Positions 51,470 through 62,697 are shown, numbered from the stretch's first letter. The stretch: DNA of 64,000 nt from Nocardioides sp. zg-1228 (GCF_017086465.1 NZ_CP070961.1:372001-436000), one strand, 5' to 3'. Notes: generated from the sequence alone by a model not told the origin. Made by a program: numbers and translations.

Positions 51470-52489
51470 ATGAGTCTCGACACGAGACCTGACACCAGGA
51501 CGGCCGCGCCGCGGGGGCGTCGGGCACTGGCGACGGTGGTCGCCCTGTGGCTCGCGGCCAACGCGTACGTCTGGCTCGCCGCGCCGGGGTCGCTGCCGTT
51601 CGACTGGCCCGCGCGCGCCGGGCTGAGCACCGGCGACGTCCTCCTCGAGACCAACGTGGGCCTGCTCCAGGTGCTGGTGCTGATGCTCGTGGTGAGGTGG
51701 CTGACCCGCCGTCGCACCGACCCCGGGGTCGCCGCGCGCGCGCCGGAGCGCAGGCAGGCGTGGCGGGAGACCCTCGGCCTGCTCGGCTACGGCGCGTGCG
51801 GGCTGGCGGGGGGCCACCTCCTGGCGAGCGCGATGGGGTGGAGCCCGTTCGGGCTGCACCTCGCGGGGACCCTGTTCGGCACGCACGCGCACGTGGAGCC
51901 GCTCGAGGCGCTGGCGTGGGCGGCCTACAACCTCGTGGTCTACGCGATCATCCCGCTCGCCTGGTTCGGCCGGCGCTACAGCGCCACCTCGCTCGGCCTG
52001 AGGTCGTCGGACCGTCGCAACGACCTGCTCGTGGTGGCCGTCGTCCTCGCCCTCGAGACCTGCTCCCAGGTCCTCGTGCTCCGGCCGGACAGCCTCGACC
52101 TCCCGGCGGGCGTCCTGGTGCGGGGAGCCGCCCTGACGTTCGTGCTCTACCTGCTCGGCACCGGGCTGCCGGCGATGGTGTTCCTCTACGCGATCCTGGT
52201 CCCGCGTTTCCTCCGCCTCACCGGGTCGGTGACCGCGACGGTGCTGTGCGGCGGCCTCACCTATGCGGCGCTGCACGTGTGGGACGCCTGGGCGGTCCTG
52301 GACTCGCCGCGGTCCGCCCTGCTCTCCCTGGTCTTCGTGGTGCTCACCTACCTGGCGCCCGGGATGTTCAAGACCTACCTCACGGTGCGCACCGGCAACG
52401 CGTGGGTCCACCTGTGGGCCTACCACGCGTTCGCCCCGCACACGCTGGTCGACACCCCCCACGTCGTGCATGTCTTCCGGCTGTCCTGA
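51470..52489 (+). CDS. Polytopic membrane protein, degenerate CPBP-protease-like
   Basis: A 339-residue integral membrane protein with about eight hydrophobic helices. The C-terminal half resembles CPBP (CAAX-protease/bacteriocin-processing) proteins. The second and third motifs are suggested by YAALHVWD and HLWAYHAF, but the expected first motif with paired Glu is absent (GLPAMVFLYAILVPRF). Protease activity is therefore doubtful. The ATG of MSLDTRPD was chosen; the longer frame runs through the operators. Expression is probably controlled by the divergent TetR protein. Confidence 0.7.
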   Translation: MSLDTRPDTRTAAPRGRRALATVVALWLAANAYVWLAAPGSLPFDWPARAGLSTGDVLLETNVGLLQVLVLMLVVRWLTRRRTDPGVAARAPERRQAWRETLGLLGYGACGLAGGHLLASAMGWSPFGLHLAGTLFGTHAHVEPLEALAWAAYNLVVYAIIPLAWFGRRYSATSLGLRSSDRRNDLLVVAVVLALETCSQVLVLRPDSLDLPAGVLVRGAALTFVLYLLGTGLPAMVFLYAILVPRFLRLTGSVTATVLCGGLTYAALHVWDAWAVLDSPRSALLSLVFVVLTYLAPGMFKTYLTVRTGNAWVHLWAYHAFAPHTLVDTPHVVHVFRLS

Positions 52490-52492
52490 TCG

Positions 52493-52816
52493 GTGCGCCG
52501 GCTCCCTCCGACGCACCAGGGCTGGCCGCAGTGGGCCTCGCGGGTGCACGCCGAGCTCGAGGTGGCGTCGATGATGTCGCTGTCCGTCTACTCCGACGAC
52601 GTCGCGGTCGGCCAGGCGATCGCCGCCCACCTGGCGCTGGTGACCGAGGCCGAGCGCCAGATCGACCAGCTCGGCCTCGGGATGCACGACCGGCTCGTCA
52701 TCGGGCAGGCCCTGGGGGTCCTGATGGAGCGGCTCGACGTCGCCGCCGACCAGAAGGTCGTCGACCCGGCGGCCGGCATCACCCGCACCCGCAGGCTGGT
52801 CGACCTCGAGTCGTAG
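52493..52816 (+). pseudogene. Truncated GAF-ANTAR regulator remnant
   Basis: The frame encodes SMMSLSVYSDDVAV, a long helix, then RLVIGQALGVLMERLDVAADQ, which resembles the end of a GAF domain and the start of an ANTAR RNA-binding domain. The N-terminal GAF part and the last two ANTAR helices are missing; after AADQ the sequence no longer fits. It begins three bases after the membrane-protein stop. It is probably decayed rather than a working antiterminator. Confidence 0.6.
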
Positions 52817-53172
52817 CGGGGGTGGACTCGCCGTTCGGTCGGCTGGTGGGCACCGACGGCCAGGGTCCGCGCCGGACGCCGCGGTGGGCGGCCGGTGCAG
52901 GGGAGCATAGGGGCCGCGCGCCGCGCTGTCCGGCGAACCGGCAAACTGTCGCGATCCTCCGGCGCGGCGCGCGGTCTGCCGTGCCCGGTTCCCGCCAGCC
53001 CCCCGGCCCGGCGGGGTCCCGGATCCAGCCCCCCATGCGGGCACGACCGTACGTCGCGACGGCGCGTGCCGCCGGGCTTTGCCCACAATCCACCCCCAGG
53101 GGGGGACTTCCGGACTGCGGGACCGGCGGGGCGCGCCCCTGGAGCCGGGGCGCGATGCCCGAGGATGGGGGC
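52817..53172. other. Gene-free stretch
   Basis: About 350 bases between the ANTAR remnant and the epimerase. I see no convincing gene, RNA or operator. The end contains GAGGAT about 7 bases before the epimerase GTG, a possible leaderless -10. The rest may be decayed coding sequence, but no family resemblance is recognisable. Confidence 0.5.
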
Positions 53173-54228
53173 GTGAGCGACGACACGCACGACCGGGTGT
53201 TCGGCCGGATGCCCGACGGGCGCGAGGTGCGCCTGTTGACGATCGGGGCCGCGCCGGGGCCCGTGGTGGAGGTGCTCACCCTGGGTGCCACGGTCCACCG
53301 GCTGGTGGTCGGGTGCGGCGACGGCGAGCGGCGCAACGTCGTGCTCGGCCATCCCGACGTCGAGGAGCGGCTCGCGAGCAGCGACTACGTGGGGGGCACC
53401 ATCGGTCGCTACGCCAACCGGATCGCCGCGGGCAGGTTCGTGCTCGACGGCCGCGAGGTCGAGGTGCGCACGCACGACCGCGGCAACAGCCTGCACGGCG
53501 GCCCCGACGGGTTCGACGTACGCCTGTGGGACGTCGAGTCGCACGACACCCACGAGGCGGTGCTCACGCTGGTGAGCCCCGACGGCGACCAGGGCTTCCC
53601 CGGGGAGGTGTCGGTGCGGGTGCGCTACCGCGTCGAGGGCGACGCGGTGCGGGTGGCGATGCACGCGACGACCGACGCCCCCACCGTCGTCAACCTGACC
53701 AACCACGCCTACGTCAACCTCGACGGCGAGGGGGCGGGGACGATCGACGGCCACGAGCTGACGGTGGAGGCCGACGCCTACACGCCGGTGGACGACAGCG
53801 GGATCCCGCTCGGCGACCACGCCCCGGTGGCCGGCACCCCGTTCGACCTGCGCCGCCCGGCGGTGCTCGGGCCGGTGCTGCGGGCCGAGCACCCCCAGAT
53901 GGTCGCGACCCGCGGCCTCGACCACAACTACGTCGTGCGCGGCACCGGGCTGCGCCGGGCCGCGGTGCTCACCTCCCCGGCGACCGGCACGAGCGTCGAG
54001 GTGTGGACCGACCAGCCCGGCGTGCAGGTCTACACCGGCAACGTCCTCGACGGCACCCGCCGCTCGACCCGCGGCGGCCGCTACCGCCAGGGCGACGGCG
54101 TCGCGCTCGAGCCGCAGCTGTTCCCCGACTCGCCCAACCGGCCCGAGTGGCCGTCTGCCGTGCTGCGGCCGGGGGAGACCTACCGCGCGACGCTCGAGTG
54201 GCGCTTCGCGCCCGGCGCCTCCGCCTGA
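53173..54228 (+). CDS. galM: Aldose 1-epimerase (mutarotase)
   Basis: Interconverts the alpha and beta anomers of aldoses such as galactose. The 351-residue protein carries the catalytic histidines in SLHGGPDGFD and NLTNHAYVNLDG, with the catalytic Glu in ALEPQLFPDSPN. The N-terminal GATVHRLVV and GRYANRIAAGRF phrases are also present. Length fits GalM (about 345). The GTG was chosen with GAGG 8 bases upstream; an in-frame ATG 18 bases earlier is an alternative. There is no signal peptide, so it acts in the cytoplasm. It could serve arabinose or galactose use. Confidence 0.93.
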   Translation: MSDDTHDRVFGRMPDGREVRLLTIGAAPGPVVEVLTLGATVHRLVVGCGDGERRNVVLGHPDVEERLASSDYVGGTIGRYANRIAAGRFVLDGREVEVRTHDRGNSLHGGPDGFDVRLWDVESHDTHEAVLTLVSPDGDQGFPGEVSVRVRYRVEGDAVRVAMHATTDAPTVVNLTNHAYVNLDGEGAGTIDGHELTVEADAYTPVDDSGIPLGDHAPVAGTPFDLRRPAVLGPVLRAEHPQMVATRGLDHNYVVRGTGLRRAAVLTSPATGTSVEVWTDQPGVQVYTGNVLDGTRRSTRGGRYRQGDGVALEPQLFPDSPNRPEWPSAVLRPGETYRATLEWRFAPGASA

Positions 54229-54297
54229 GCGCGCGGGATCGCGGACGAGCTGGTGCCGGTCGCGGAGCCGTCGGTCGCCGGCTGAGGCCCGGGACCG

Positions 54298-54999
54298 CTA
54301 CCCGGACCGCTTCGGCTGCAGGTCGCGCAGCAGCACCTCGCGGCCCAGCCGCTGCTCGAGCTCGGCGACCTGCGCGAGGAGCAGCTCGGCCGCGGCGATC
54401 GCGTCGGTCAGGGCGTCGTGGGCGGCGTAGCGGGGGAGCCCGTAGGTGCGGCGGGCCGCGTCGAGCCGCAACGAGCCCTGCACCTCCCCGTGCACGTCGG
54501 CACGCAGCCGGTGCTCGAGGGCGAGGGTGTCCACCACGGTCAGCGGTGCCCGGGCGCCGTACGCCGCCAGCGTGGCCGCGGCGACGAACCCCACCTCGAT
54601 CGGCGCGTGGTGGGCGAGCAGCACCCGGCCGTGCAGGTCGGCGAGCAGCTGCGGCAGGACGTCAGCCACCGCGGGGGCGTCGGCGAGCCCGTCGTCGGTC
54701 AGGCGGTGCCACGTGGCCGAGGCACCCACGCCCACGCCGTCGGGAGGACGTACGCGGTGCTCGCGCGCGTCGGCGAGCCGTACGCGTCCGCCCGCCAGGG
54801 GCACCCACCCGAGCGAGAGCAGGTGGTCGGTGCGCGGGTCGAGGCCGGTCGTCTCGACGTCCAGCGCGAGGAGCTCGAGCCGCGACACCGGCGTCGCGGC
54901 AGGTGGGGCGGGCGCCGCCGCGAGCTCGCGCACCGGGCCCGGCGGATAGCGATCCGGCCCGCGCGGGCGGCGGGTCAGGAGGGGACGGAGCGCCCTCAC
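54298..54999 (-). CDS. DEDDh-type 3-prime to 5-prime exonuclease (DnaQ-like)
   Basis: A 233-residue exonuclease-fold protein. The Exo I motif is LALDVETTGLDP, with D and E. The Exo III motif is AAHDALTDAIAAAELL, with H and D. At Exo II, where HNAxFD is usual, the sequence reads AHHAPIEVGF, so Glu stands where the second Asp is expected. Activity may be retained or altered. The GTG overlaps the stop of the upstream cNMP/CBS/DUF294 gene (GTGA). That pairing occurs elsewhere in bacteria next to acetate or solute symporters, which suggests signalling rather than replication proofreading. Confidence 0.85.
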   Translation of the reverse strand: MRALRPLLTRRPRGPDRYPPGPVRELAAAPAPPAATPVSRLELLALDVETTGLDPRTDHLLSLGWVPLAGGRVRLADAREHRVRPPDGVGVGASATWHRLTDDGLADAPAVADVLPQLLADLHGRVLLAHHAPIEVGFVAAATLAAYGARAPLTVVDTLALEHRLRADVHGEVQGSLRLDAARRTYGLPRYAAHDALTDAIAAAELLLAQVAELEQRLGREVLLRDLQPKRSG

Positions 55000-56849
55000 T
55001 CGAACCCCGGCGGCAGGCGGCTGGACAGGGTCTGCTGCGCGGACCGGACGATCTCGAAGGCGTCGCGCAGGTGGCGGCGCTGCCACTGCGTCAGGTCGGC
55101 GGGGCGCACGTTGTTGTCGGGCGTCTCGCCGGCCGCCACCTGCGCCGCCTGATGGTGCAGGCGCAGGTGGCTCATCAGCTCGAGCGCGTCGGCGAGCTCG
55201 GTCGCGGCGTCCCGGTCGAGGACGCCCCCCGCGACCGCGGCCTCGAGCCGGCGTCGCGTCGTGAGGGCGGGCGACCCCGCGCGGAGGGCATGGATGCGGG
55301 CCAGCTGCACGACCGCGGCGATGGGGCGCTTGATGTCGAGGGTGTCGCGGTGCTCGCCGTGGCGCTCCAGCACGAGTCCGCGGAAGAAGCCGAGCGGTGG
55401 GCGCATCGACAGCGCCTGCCGCGACAGGTGGCCGAGCAGGCGTGGGGAGGCGGTCCGCACCGACGCGCGGTGCACCTGCTCGGCGAGCCGCCGCTCGCCC
55501 GCGAGGTGGCGCATGTCGTGGAAGATCGCCGCGCGCAGCACGGCGTCGGGGTGCGGCTCGCGCGACCACCGGGTGAACTGGTCCTGCCACTGCGCGACGC
55601 TCAGCCGCCACTGGGGGTTGGTGGCCATCACCTCGCCCGGGCAGCGCGGCCAGCCGCACTCCTCGAGCGCAGCGGTGACCCGCGCGGCGAGCTCGGCGAA
55701 CCAGGCGGCGCCGGCGTCGTCCGGCTCGTGGGCGAGCACGATCGCGTGGTCCTGGTCGGCGGTGAACCCCTCCTCGTCGCGGGCGGCCGAGCCGAGCACG
55801 ACCCAGCTGTAGGGCACCGGCGGCGGCCCCAGCTCGTCCTCGACCAGCGCGAGCACCCGGCGTCGGACGGCGTCGCCGAGGGCGGTCGCGACGCGGCCGA
55901 CGTCCGCGGCGGTGACGTCGCGCTCCACGAGCCGGCCGAGCACGGCGCGGATGCCGGGCGCCTCGGCGACGACGCCGGCGAGCGTCGTCTGCCCGCCGAT
56001 CGCCGCGGCCAGGTGGACGGGGTCGGCGTTCTCGAGCCGGACCAGGTCGGTGGTGGTCACCAGGCCGATCGGCCGTCCGGCGTCGTCGGTGAGCGGGAGG
56101 TGGTGGATGTCGCGGGCGACCATCTCCAGCAGCGCCTCGAACGCCGGCGCGTCGGGGGACAGCGTGGCCGGGTCGGGGGTCATCACCGCGCGCACCGGCG
56201 TGTGCGGCGGCACGTCGGCGGCGAGCACGCGGTTGCGCAGGTCGCGGTCGGTCACGATGCCGAGCAGCTCGTCGTCCTCGACGACCAGGACGCTGGAGAC
56301 CCCGGCGCGCGACATGGTGACCGCGGCGTCGCGCACCTGCGTGCCGGGAGCCGTGGTCACCGCGGGCCGGGTGACAAGGTCGCCGACGCGGGTGCCCAGC
56401 GCGGTGCTGCCCGACGTCGCCCGCCGGAGGTTGCGGATCGCCCGCGTGAGCCGCGTGTGGTGGGTGGCGGCGTAGAAGGCGGCGACGTCGGGGTGCGCGC
56501 GGCACAGCTCGTCGAACGCCGCCGGCTCCAGGACCAGCAGCAGCGTGTCCTCGACGGCGGTGCAGCGGTGGCGCGTGGGCCGGTGCTCGAGCAGCGAGCT
56601 CATCCCGAACGCCTCGCCGGTGCCGATCCGGTCGACCAGCCCGCCGGCCTCGTCGCACACCTCCACGGCGCCCGAGCGCACGACGTAGAGGCCCTCGCCC
56701 GGCTCGCCGACGTCGAGGACGACGGTGCCGCGCCTGGCGTAGCGCGCGGTGCACCGGCGGGGGAGACCGGCCAGGTCGCCCGGGGGCAGCCCGTCGAAGG
56801 GCGCGTGGCCCGCGAGGAAGTCGCGGACCTCGGCGAGCTCGACCTCCAT
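54996..56849 (-). CDS. cNMP-binding/CBS/DUF294 nucleotidyltransferase-like regulator
   Basis: A 617-residue cytoplasmic protein. A cyclic-nucleotide-binding domain (about 1-125, GEPGEGLYVVRSGAVEV) is followed by two CBS domains (about 155-280, VLVVEDDELLGIVTDRDLR and GLVTTTDLV). A DUF294/GlnD-like nucleotidyltransferase domain comes next, with GSAARDEEGFTADQDHAI, and a helical C-terminal domain ends the protein. It is predicted to sense nucleotides and modify or bind a partner. The ATG has ACGAT 7 bases upstream, a leaderless-type spacing. It is divergent from cstA with about 155 bp between, suggesting a role in carbon-uptake control. The exonuclease gene overlaps its stop. Confidence 0.88.
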   Translation of the reverse strand: MEVELAEVRDFLAGHAPFDGLPPGDLAGLPRRCTARYARRGTVVLDVGEPGEGLYVVRSGAVEVCDEAGGLVDRIGTGEAFGMSSLLEHRPTRHRCTAVEDTLLLVLEPAAFDELCRAHPDVAAFYAATHHTRLTRAIRNLRRATSGSTALGTRVGDLVTRPAVTTAPGTQVRDAAVTMSRAGVSSVLVVEDDELLGIVTDRDLRNRVLAADVPPHTPVRAVMTPDPATLSPDAPAFEALLEMVARDIHHLPLTDDAGRPIGLVTTTDLVRLENADPVHLAAAIGGQTTLAGVVAEAPGIRAVLGRLVERDVTAADVGRVATALGDAVRRRVLALVEDELGPPPVPYSWVVLGSAARDEEGFTADQDHAIVLAHEPDDAGAAWFAELAARVTAALEECGWPRCPGEVMATNPQWRLSVAQWQDQFTRWSREPHPDAVLRAAIFHDMRHLAGERRLAEQVHRASVRTASPRLLGHLSRQALSMRPPLGFFRGLVLERHGEHRDTLDIKRPIAAVVQLARIHALRAGSPALTTRRRLEAAVAGGVLDRDAATELADALELMSHLRLHHQAAQVAAGETPDNNVRPADLTQWQRRHLRDAFEIVRSAQQTLSSRLPPGFE

Positions 56850-57005
56850 GGCGCCCATCGTGGCACCGATCCGTCGTGAGGTGGTCCGATCGGCGGGGTG
56901 GGTTCGCCGTGGCGGACACCTTGCGGTGGGGTCGGCCGGCGGGGTAGTCATTCGGGGGAAGGCTCGCGGCCCGCCGGGGCGCGCCTGAGCACGGAGGAGT
57001 CGCGC

Positions 57006-59206
<2,201 letters not shown>

Positions 59207-59210
<4 letters not shown>

Positions 59211-59392
59211 CCCGGGTGGCGGAGGCGGCGCGCACGCTGCGGCGCTACGTCCGCGAGCTCACCGGGGAGGCCCGGTGGGACGACTACGTCGCGGAGTGCG
59301 CGGCCTTCGGCGAGCCGCCGATGTCGCGGCGCGAGTTCGAGCGGCGCCGCGACCACGAGCGCGAGCACCAGGCGGGCGGACGCTGCTGCTGA
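59207..59392 (+). CDS. YbdD/YjiX-family small protein
   Basis: A 61-residue basic protein. WDDYVAECAAFGEPPMSRREFERRR matches the YbdD/YjiX family core (Y..H....P..P..REF.R.R), with the C-terminal Cys pair often seen. It overlaps cstA by GTGA. In E. coli the homologue is needed for CstA-type pyruvate uptake, so it is the likely accessory subunit of the transporter. Confidence 0.9.
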
Positions 59393-59511
59393 GCCCCGCG
59401 TCCGGTGCGCCGGCGTCCCACACCTGGGTCTGAGCCGGTCGGGACCTGCCGCTCCCGGGGCGGCACCTGGGGTGGAGGCCCCGGCGACGGTGGACTTCCT
59501 AGCGTCGTCGC

Positions 59512-60069
59512 GTGATCGACACCGGGACCCGTCTCCTCCTCGCCCTGGCCCTCGCCGCCGTCGGCGTCGCCGTCTTCGCCTGTGACTCACCGGGTGGGGG
59601 CAACGGCATCCTCCGGCCCGCCGCGCGGGCGACGCCCCCGGAGGCCGCGGCGCGCGAGCTGGGGGAAGGACTGCACGACGACGCCGCCCTCGGCCGGCTC
59701 GACCCGGCACTGCTCGAGGCGGTGATGGCGGCCGCGGAGGACGCCCGGACGACAGGGGTCGACCTGCACGTCACCAGCGGGTGGCGCAGCAGAGCCCACC
59801 AGGAGTTGCTCCTCGAAGAGGCCGTGGACAGGTACGGCTCTCTCGAGGAGGCCCGCCGCTGGGTCGCCTCGCCCGACTTCTCTGCTCACGTCACAGGGGA
59901 CGCGGTCGACATCGGCCCGACCGACGGCGCGGTCTGGATGGCCGACCACGGGTCGGCGTACGGGCTCTGCCAGGCCTTCGCCAACGAGATCTGGCACTAC
60001 GAGCTGCTCACCACGCCCGGCGGACGGTGCCCGGAGATGCTGCCGGACAGCAGGTCGCGAGAACGCTGA
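59512..60069 (+). CDS. D,D-carboxypeptidase, VanY-like peptidase M15
   Basis: A cell-wall peptidase of 185 residues with an N-terminal signal or anchor helix (about 5-23, followed by FACDSP). The zinc site of the M15B/LAS family is present: His 126 in SAHVTGDAVD, Asp 133 in the same motif, catalytic Glu 159 and His 162 in NEIWHYEL. TSGWRSRAHQ is also typical. It would trim terminal D-Ala from peptidoglycan stem peptides. TAGCGT ends 6 bases before the GTG, so the transcript is probably leaderless. Confidence 0.88.
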   Translation: MIDTGTRLLLALALAAVGVAVFACDSPGGGNGILRPAARATPPEAAARELGEGLHDDAALGRLDPALLEAVMAAAEDARTTGVDLHVTSGWRSRAHQELLLEEAVDRYGSLEEARRWVASPDFSAHVTGDAVDIGPTDGAVWMADHGSAYGLCQAFANEIWHYELLTTPGGRCPEMLPDSRSRER

Positions 60070-60129
60070 TCGAGGCCGGCAGATCCGGGACCCGGTCGCA
60101 TCCGGCCCGGTTTCGGCCGGGATGTCACG

Positions 60130-60741
60130 ATGAGGGGCATGCAGCCCGCCCGCCCGCCATCCCGTGAGCCCGCCTGGAAGGGCGCCGCGCTGCTGACCGG
60201 CGGGTTCGTCGTGCTGCTCTGGCTGCTGGAGGTCCTCGACACCGCGACCGGCCACCCCCTCGACTCCTACGGCGTCCAGCCGCGCAGCGAGGACGGCCTC
60301 GTCGGCATCCTGCTCGCCCCGACGCTGCACTTCGGCTTCGACCACCTCGTCAGCAACACGATCCCGGTGCTCGTGCTCGGCTTCCTCACCCTCGCCACCG
60401 GCGTGGCCCGCGGCATCGCGGCCACCGCGATCATCTGGGTGATCGGGGGCCTCGGCGTGTGGCTCTTCGCGCAGCCCGGCAGCGTGCACGCCGGGGCCTC
60501 CGTGCTGATCTTCGGCTGGATCGTCTACCTGATCGTGCGGGGCCTCCTCAACCGGCGCACCACCGAGATCATGATCGGCGTCGCCGTCTTCCTGCTCTAC
60601 AGCGGCGCCCTGCTCGGCGTGCTCCCCGGCCAGCCCGGCGTCTCGTGGCAGGGCCACCTCTTCGGCGCCGTCGGCGGCTTCGTCGCCGCGCGGGTGCTCA
60701 CCACGCGCCGGCCCCGGGAGTCGAGCCTCACCCACTACTGA
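60130..60741 (+). CDS. Rhomboid-family intramembrane serine protease
   Basis: A 203-residue membrane protein with six predicted helices. The catalytic Ser 124 lies in HAGASVLIFGW and the catalytic His 176 in SWQGHLFGAVGGF. The oxyanion-site HLVSNT (about 72-77) is also present. GxSx is GASV instead of the usual GASG. It would cleave membrane-embedded substrates, which are unknown here. The ATG at the beginning of MRGMQPARPP is used; a second Met three codons later is possible. Confidence 0.88.
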   Translation: MRGMQPARPPSREPAWKGAALLTGGFVVLLWLLEVLDTATGHPLDSYGVQPRSEDGLVGILLAPTLHFGFDHLVSNTIPVLVLGFLTLATGVARGIAATAIIWVIGGLGVWLFAQPGSVHAGASVLIFGWIVYLIVRGLLNRRTTEIMIGVAVFLLYSGALLGVLPGQPGVSWQGHLFGAVGGFVAARVLTTRRPRESSLTHY

Positions 60742-60780
60742 CCGGTGCGCCGCCGCCGGGCAGGCGGCTGGTCACGGTCA

Positions 60781-62235
60781 TCACTCCACCCGGTCTCCCT
60801 CGTCGGGTGTGGTGTCGGTGCGCTTGAGCAGCGGCCGGGTGGCGGGCCCCTCGAGGACCTCCCCGTCCGGGGTGAAGCGCGAGCCGTGCAGGGGGCAGTC
60901 CCAGGTGTCCTCGGCGTCGTTCCACTTCAGCAGTCCGCCGAGGTGGGTGCAGACGCCGACGACGCCGCACGCGCGGGCCTGCGCCGGACCGGCGGTGCCG
61001 GGGATCCGCTCGCGGGCGGTGCGCACGGCCCCGCTGACCACGGCCGCGCCGACCCCGAGGTTGATCCGGGCCACCTCGGCGGCGCTGCTGCCCGAGGACG
61101 ACCTCGCGCCGAGCACCTGCGCCCACGGCGGCAGGTCGCCCAGGACGTCGGAGGAGATCGTGCGGGCGGCGACCACGGCGTTGGTCATGCCCCACTTCTC
61201 GTAGCCGGTCGCGACGTGGATCAGGTCGCCGCCCCGGCGCAGCGGGCCGACGTAGGGCACGCCGTCGGGGCTGCTGTAGTCCTGCGCCGACCAGTGGTGG
61301 GTCTCGGTGGTGCCGGGGTACCACGTCGCCGACCATGACCGGAGGGCCTCGAGGTGGGCCAGGTGGGAGTCCGTACGCCCGACGACGTGCCCCGCGCCGC
61401 CCACGACGAGCGTGCCGCCCGGGGCGTCGCGCACCGACCGGGCGTCGGAGCCCGCCGACAGGTACATGCCCTCCAGCGGCTCGGCCCCGGAGAGCGCGAG
61501 CACGTAGGAGCGCTGCGGCTCGAGCCGGGCGAAGTGCAGCCCGCGGTCGAGGATGGGCGTGCCGGTGGCGAGCACGAGGTGGTCGGCGGTCAGGGCCCTG
61601 CCGCTCTCCAGGCGGACGGTGGGCCGCCCGCCCTTCGACACCGAGCGCACCCGGTGCCCCTGGTGCAGCGTGCCCCCGTGCGCGCGCAACTGCTCGACGA
61701 GCGCGCCGAGGACGTCCATCGCGTCGAGCTGCGCCTGCTCGCGCAGCGCCGTCGCGGCGACGTGGGGGAAGGGCACGTCCAGGGAGTCGCGCCACTCGAC
61801 GGCGATCCCGAGGTCGGCGGCCGCGCGGTGCTCCTGCTCCACCGACGAGCGCTCCTGCTCGTCGGCGGCGTAGGTCACCGCGGTGCGCCGCTGGTAGGCC
61901 ACGCCGTGGTCGTCGCAGAAGCGGAGCAGCCACTCCATGCCCTCGCGGTTGGCGTCGACGTAGGCCGCCGCCACCTCGTCGGAGCGGTGCCGGCGGATGC
62001 GGGAGAGATGGGTGCCCTGGAGCAGCGACACCTTGCCGGTGGTGCGGCCCGTCGTGACGGCACCGACCTCGCGGGCCTCGACGCACGCCACCCGCAGTCC
62101 GGCGCGGGCCAGCAGCAGGGCGGTCGTGAGGCCGGTGAGGCCGGCACCCACCACCAGCGCGTCGAGGGTGGCGCCCGGCGGGGGCAGCGGGTCGTCGGCC
62201 ACGGGCGTCGCGCGGTCGAGCCACAGCGACGTCAC
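60781..62235 (-). CDS. FAD-dependent oxidoreductase with C-terminal Rieske domain
   Basis: A 484-residue protein. The N-terminal DAO-type FAD domain has VVGAGLTGLTTALLLARAG and a second cofactor stretch VATGYEKWGMTNA. The C-terminal Rieske 2Fe-2S domain has CTHLGG and CPLHGSRF. The combination is common in actinobacteria and cyanobacteria as a gamma-glutamylputrescine-oxidase-like family of unknown substrate. The GTG overlaps the stop of the small acidic protein gene (GTGA). The 3-prime end faces the rhomboid gene with a weak GC hairpin between. Confidence 0.9.
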   Translation of the reverse strand: MTSLWLDRATPVADDPLPPPGATLDALVVGAGLTGLTTALLLARAGLRVACVEAREVGAVTTGRTTGKVSLLQGTHLSRIRRHRSDEVAAAYVDANREGMEWLLRFCDDHGVAYQRRTAVTYAADEQERSSVEQEHRAAADLGIAVEWRDSLDVPFPHVAATALREQAQLDAMDVLGALVEQLRAHGGTLHQGHRVRSVSKGGRPTVRLESGRALTADHLVLATGTPILDRGLHFARLEPQRSYVLALSGAEPLEGMYLSAGSDARSVRDAPGGTLVVGGAGHVVGRTDSHLAHLEALRSWSATWYPGTTETHHWSAQDYSSPDGVPYVGPLRRGGDLIHVATGYEKWGMTNAVVAARTISSDVLGDLPPWAQVLGARSSSGSSAAEVARINLGVGAAVVSGAVRTARERIPGTAGPAQARACGVVGVCTHLGGLLKWNDAEDTWDCPLHGSRFTPDGEVLEGPATRPLLKRTDTTPDEGDRVE

Positions 62236-62420
62236 GACTCGTCCTCCACCGGCTCGTCGGCACCCCGCTGCGGGGAGTCCGGCCCGGAGGCGTCGGGCTC
62301 GGCGGGGTGGGCGGGCTCGTCGCTGGACTGGCGGGTGGGCTCGGCGTTGACCGGGTCGGTGTCGAGGTGGGTCTGCGGGTCGGTCCACGGCTCGTGCGAC
62401 CGGTCGTCGGACGGACTCAT
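62232..62420 (-). CDS. Small acidic Pro/Asp-rich protein
   Basis: A 62-residue, probably disordered, highly acidic protein (MSPSDDRSHEPW at the start, EPVEDES at the end). The function is not recognised. A strong AGGAGG lies 4 bases before the ATG, and the stop overlaps the oxidoreductase start, so it is translated first and coupled to it. It may be a companion of that enzyme. Confidence 0.7.
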   Translation of the reverse strand: MSPSDDRSHEPWTDPQTHLDTDPVNAEPTRQSSDEPAHPAEPDASGPDSPQRGADEPVEDES

Positions 62421-62605
62421 CTGGCCTCCTGGGGTGGGGTCGGGCACGCGGTCCCGGTACCCCGCCGGCAGGTGGCTAGTCCCCCCGGCGCCGATCCGAG
62501 CGGGCACCGGCGGACGAATCCGTGCCGGGGGTGCATGAGCTCCTACCCCAGGGGGTACATCGACTGCACGCCACGGTCGTCGCGATCGCGGCGGTCAGGC
62601 GCGAG

Positions 62606-62655
62606 GCCCGCCGGTCTCCACCTCCCGTACGCCGTGCGAGGTGACTCCGGCGGGC
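62606..62655. other. Two-stem hairpin in an intergenic region
   Basis: GCCCGCCGG pairs with CCGGCGGGC, and inside it CACCTC pairs with GAGGTG around a 13-base loop. The outer 9-bp and inner 6-bp stems are separated by a TCTC/ACT-type internal loop. No gene explains it. It could be a small RNA, a leader element or chance. Confidence 0.4.
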
Positions 62656-62677
62656 TTCGTACGTTCCTCTCGCCGCG

Positions 62678-62697
62678 GACGCCCCGGGCGGGGCGTC
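62678..62697 (-). terminator. Hairpin at the end of the HAD gene
   Basis: GACGCCCC and GGGGCGTC form an 8-bp perfect stem around GGGC. It overlaps the stop codon of the minus-strand phosphatase gene. There is no T-run. Confidence 0.5.

Noticed and set aside
51547..54228. A plus-strand frame of 893 codons
   Set aside because: Its first two thirds are the shifted frame of the membrane protein and intergenic DNA. Only the part from 53173 encodes a recognisable protein, the epimerase.
60752..60768. GC hairpin between the rhomboid and oxidoreductase genes as a terminator
   Set aside because: The stem is only 6 bp with no T-run, too weak to list with confidence.
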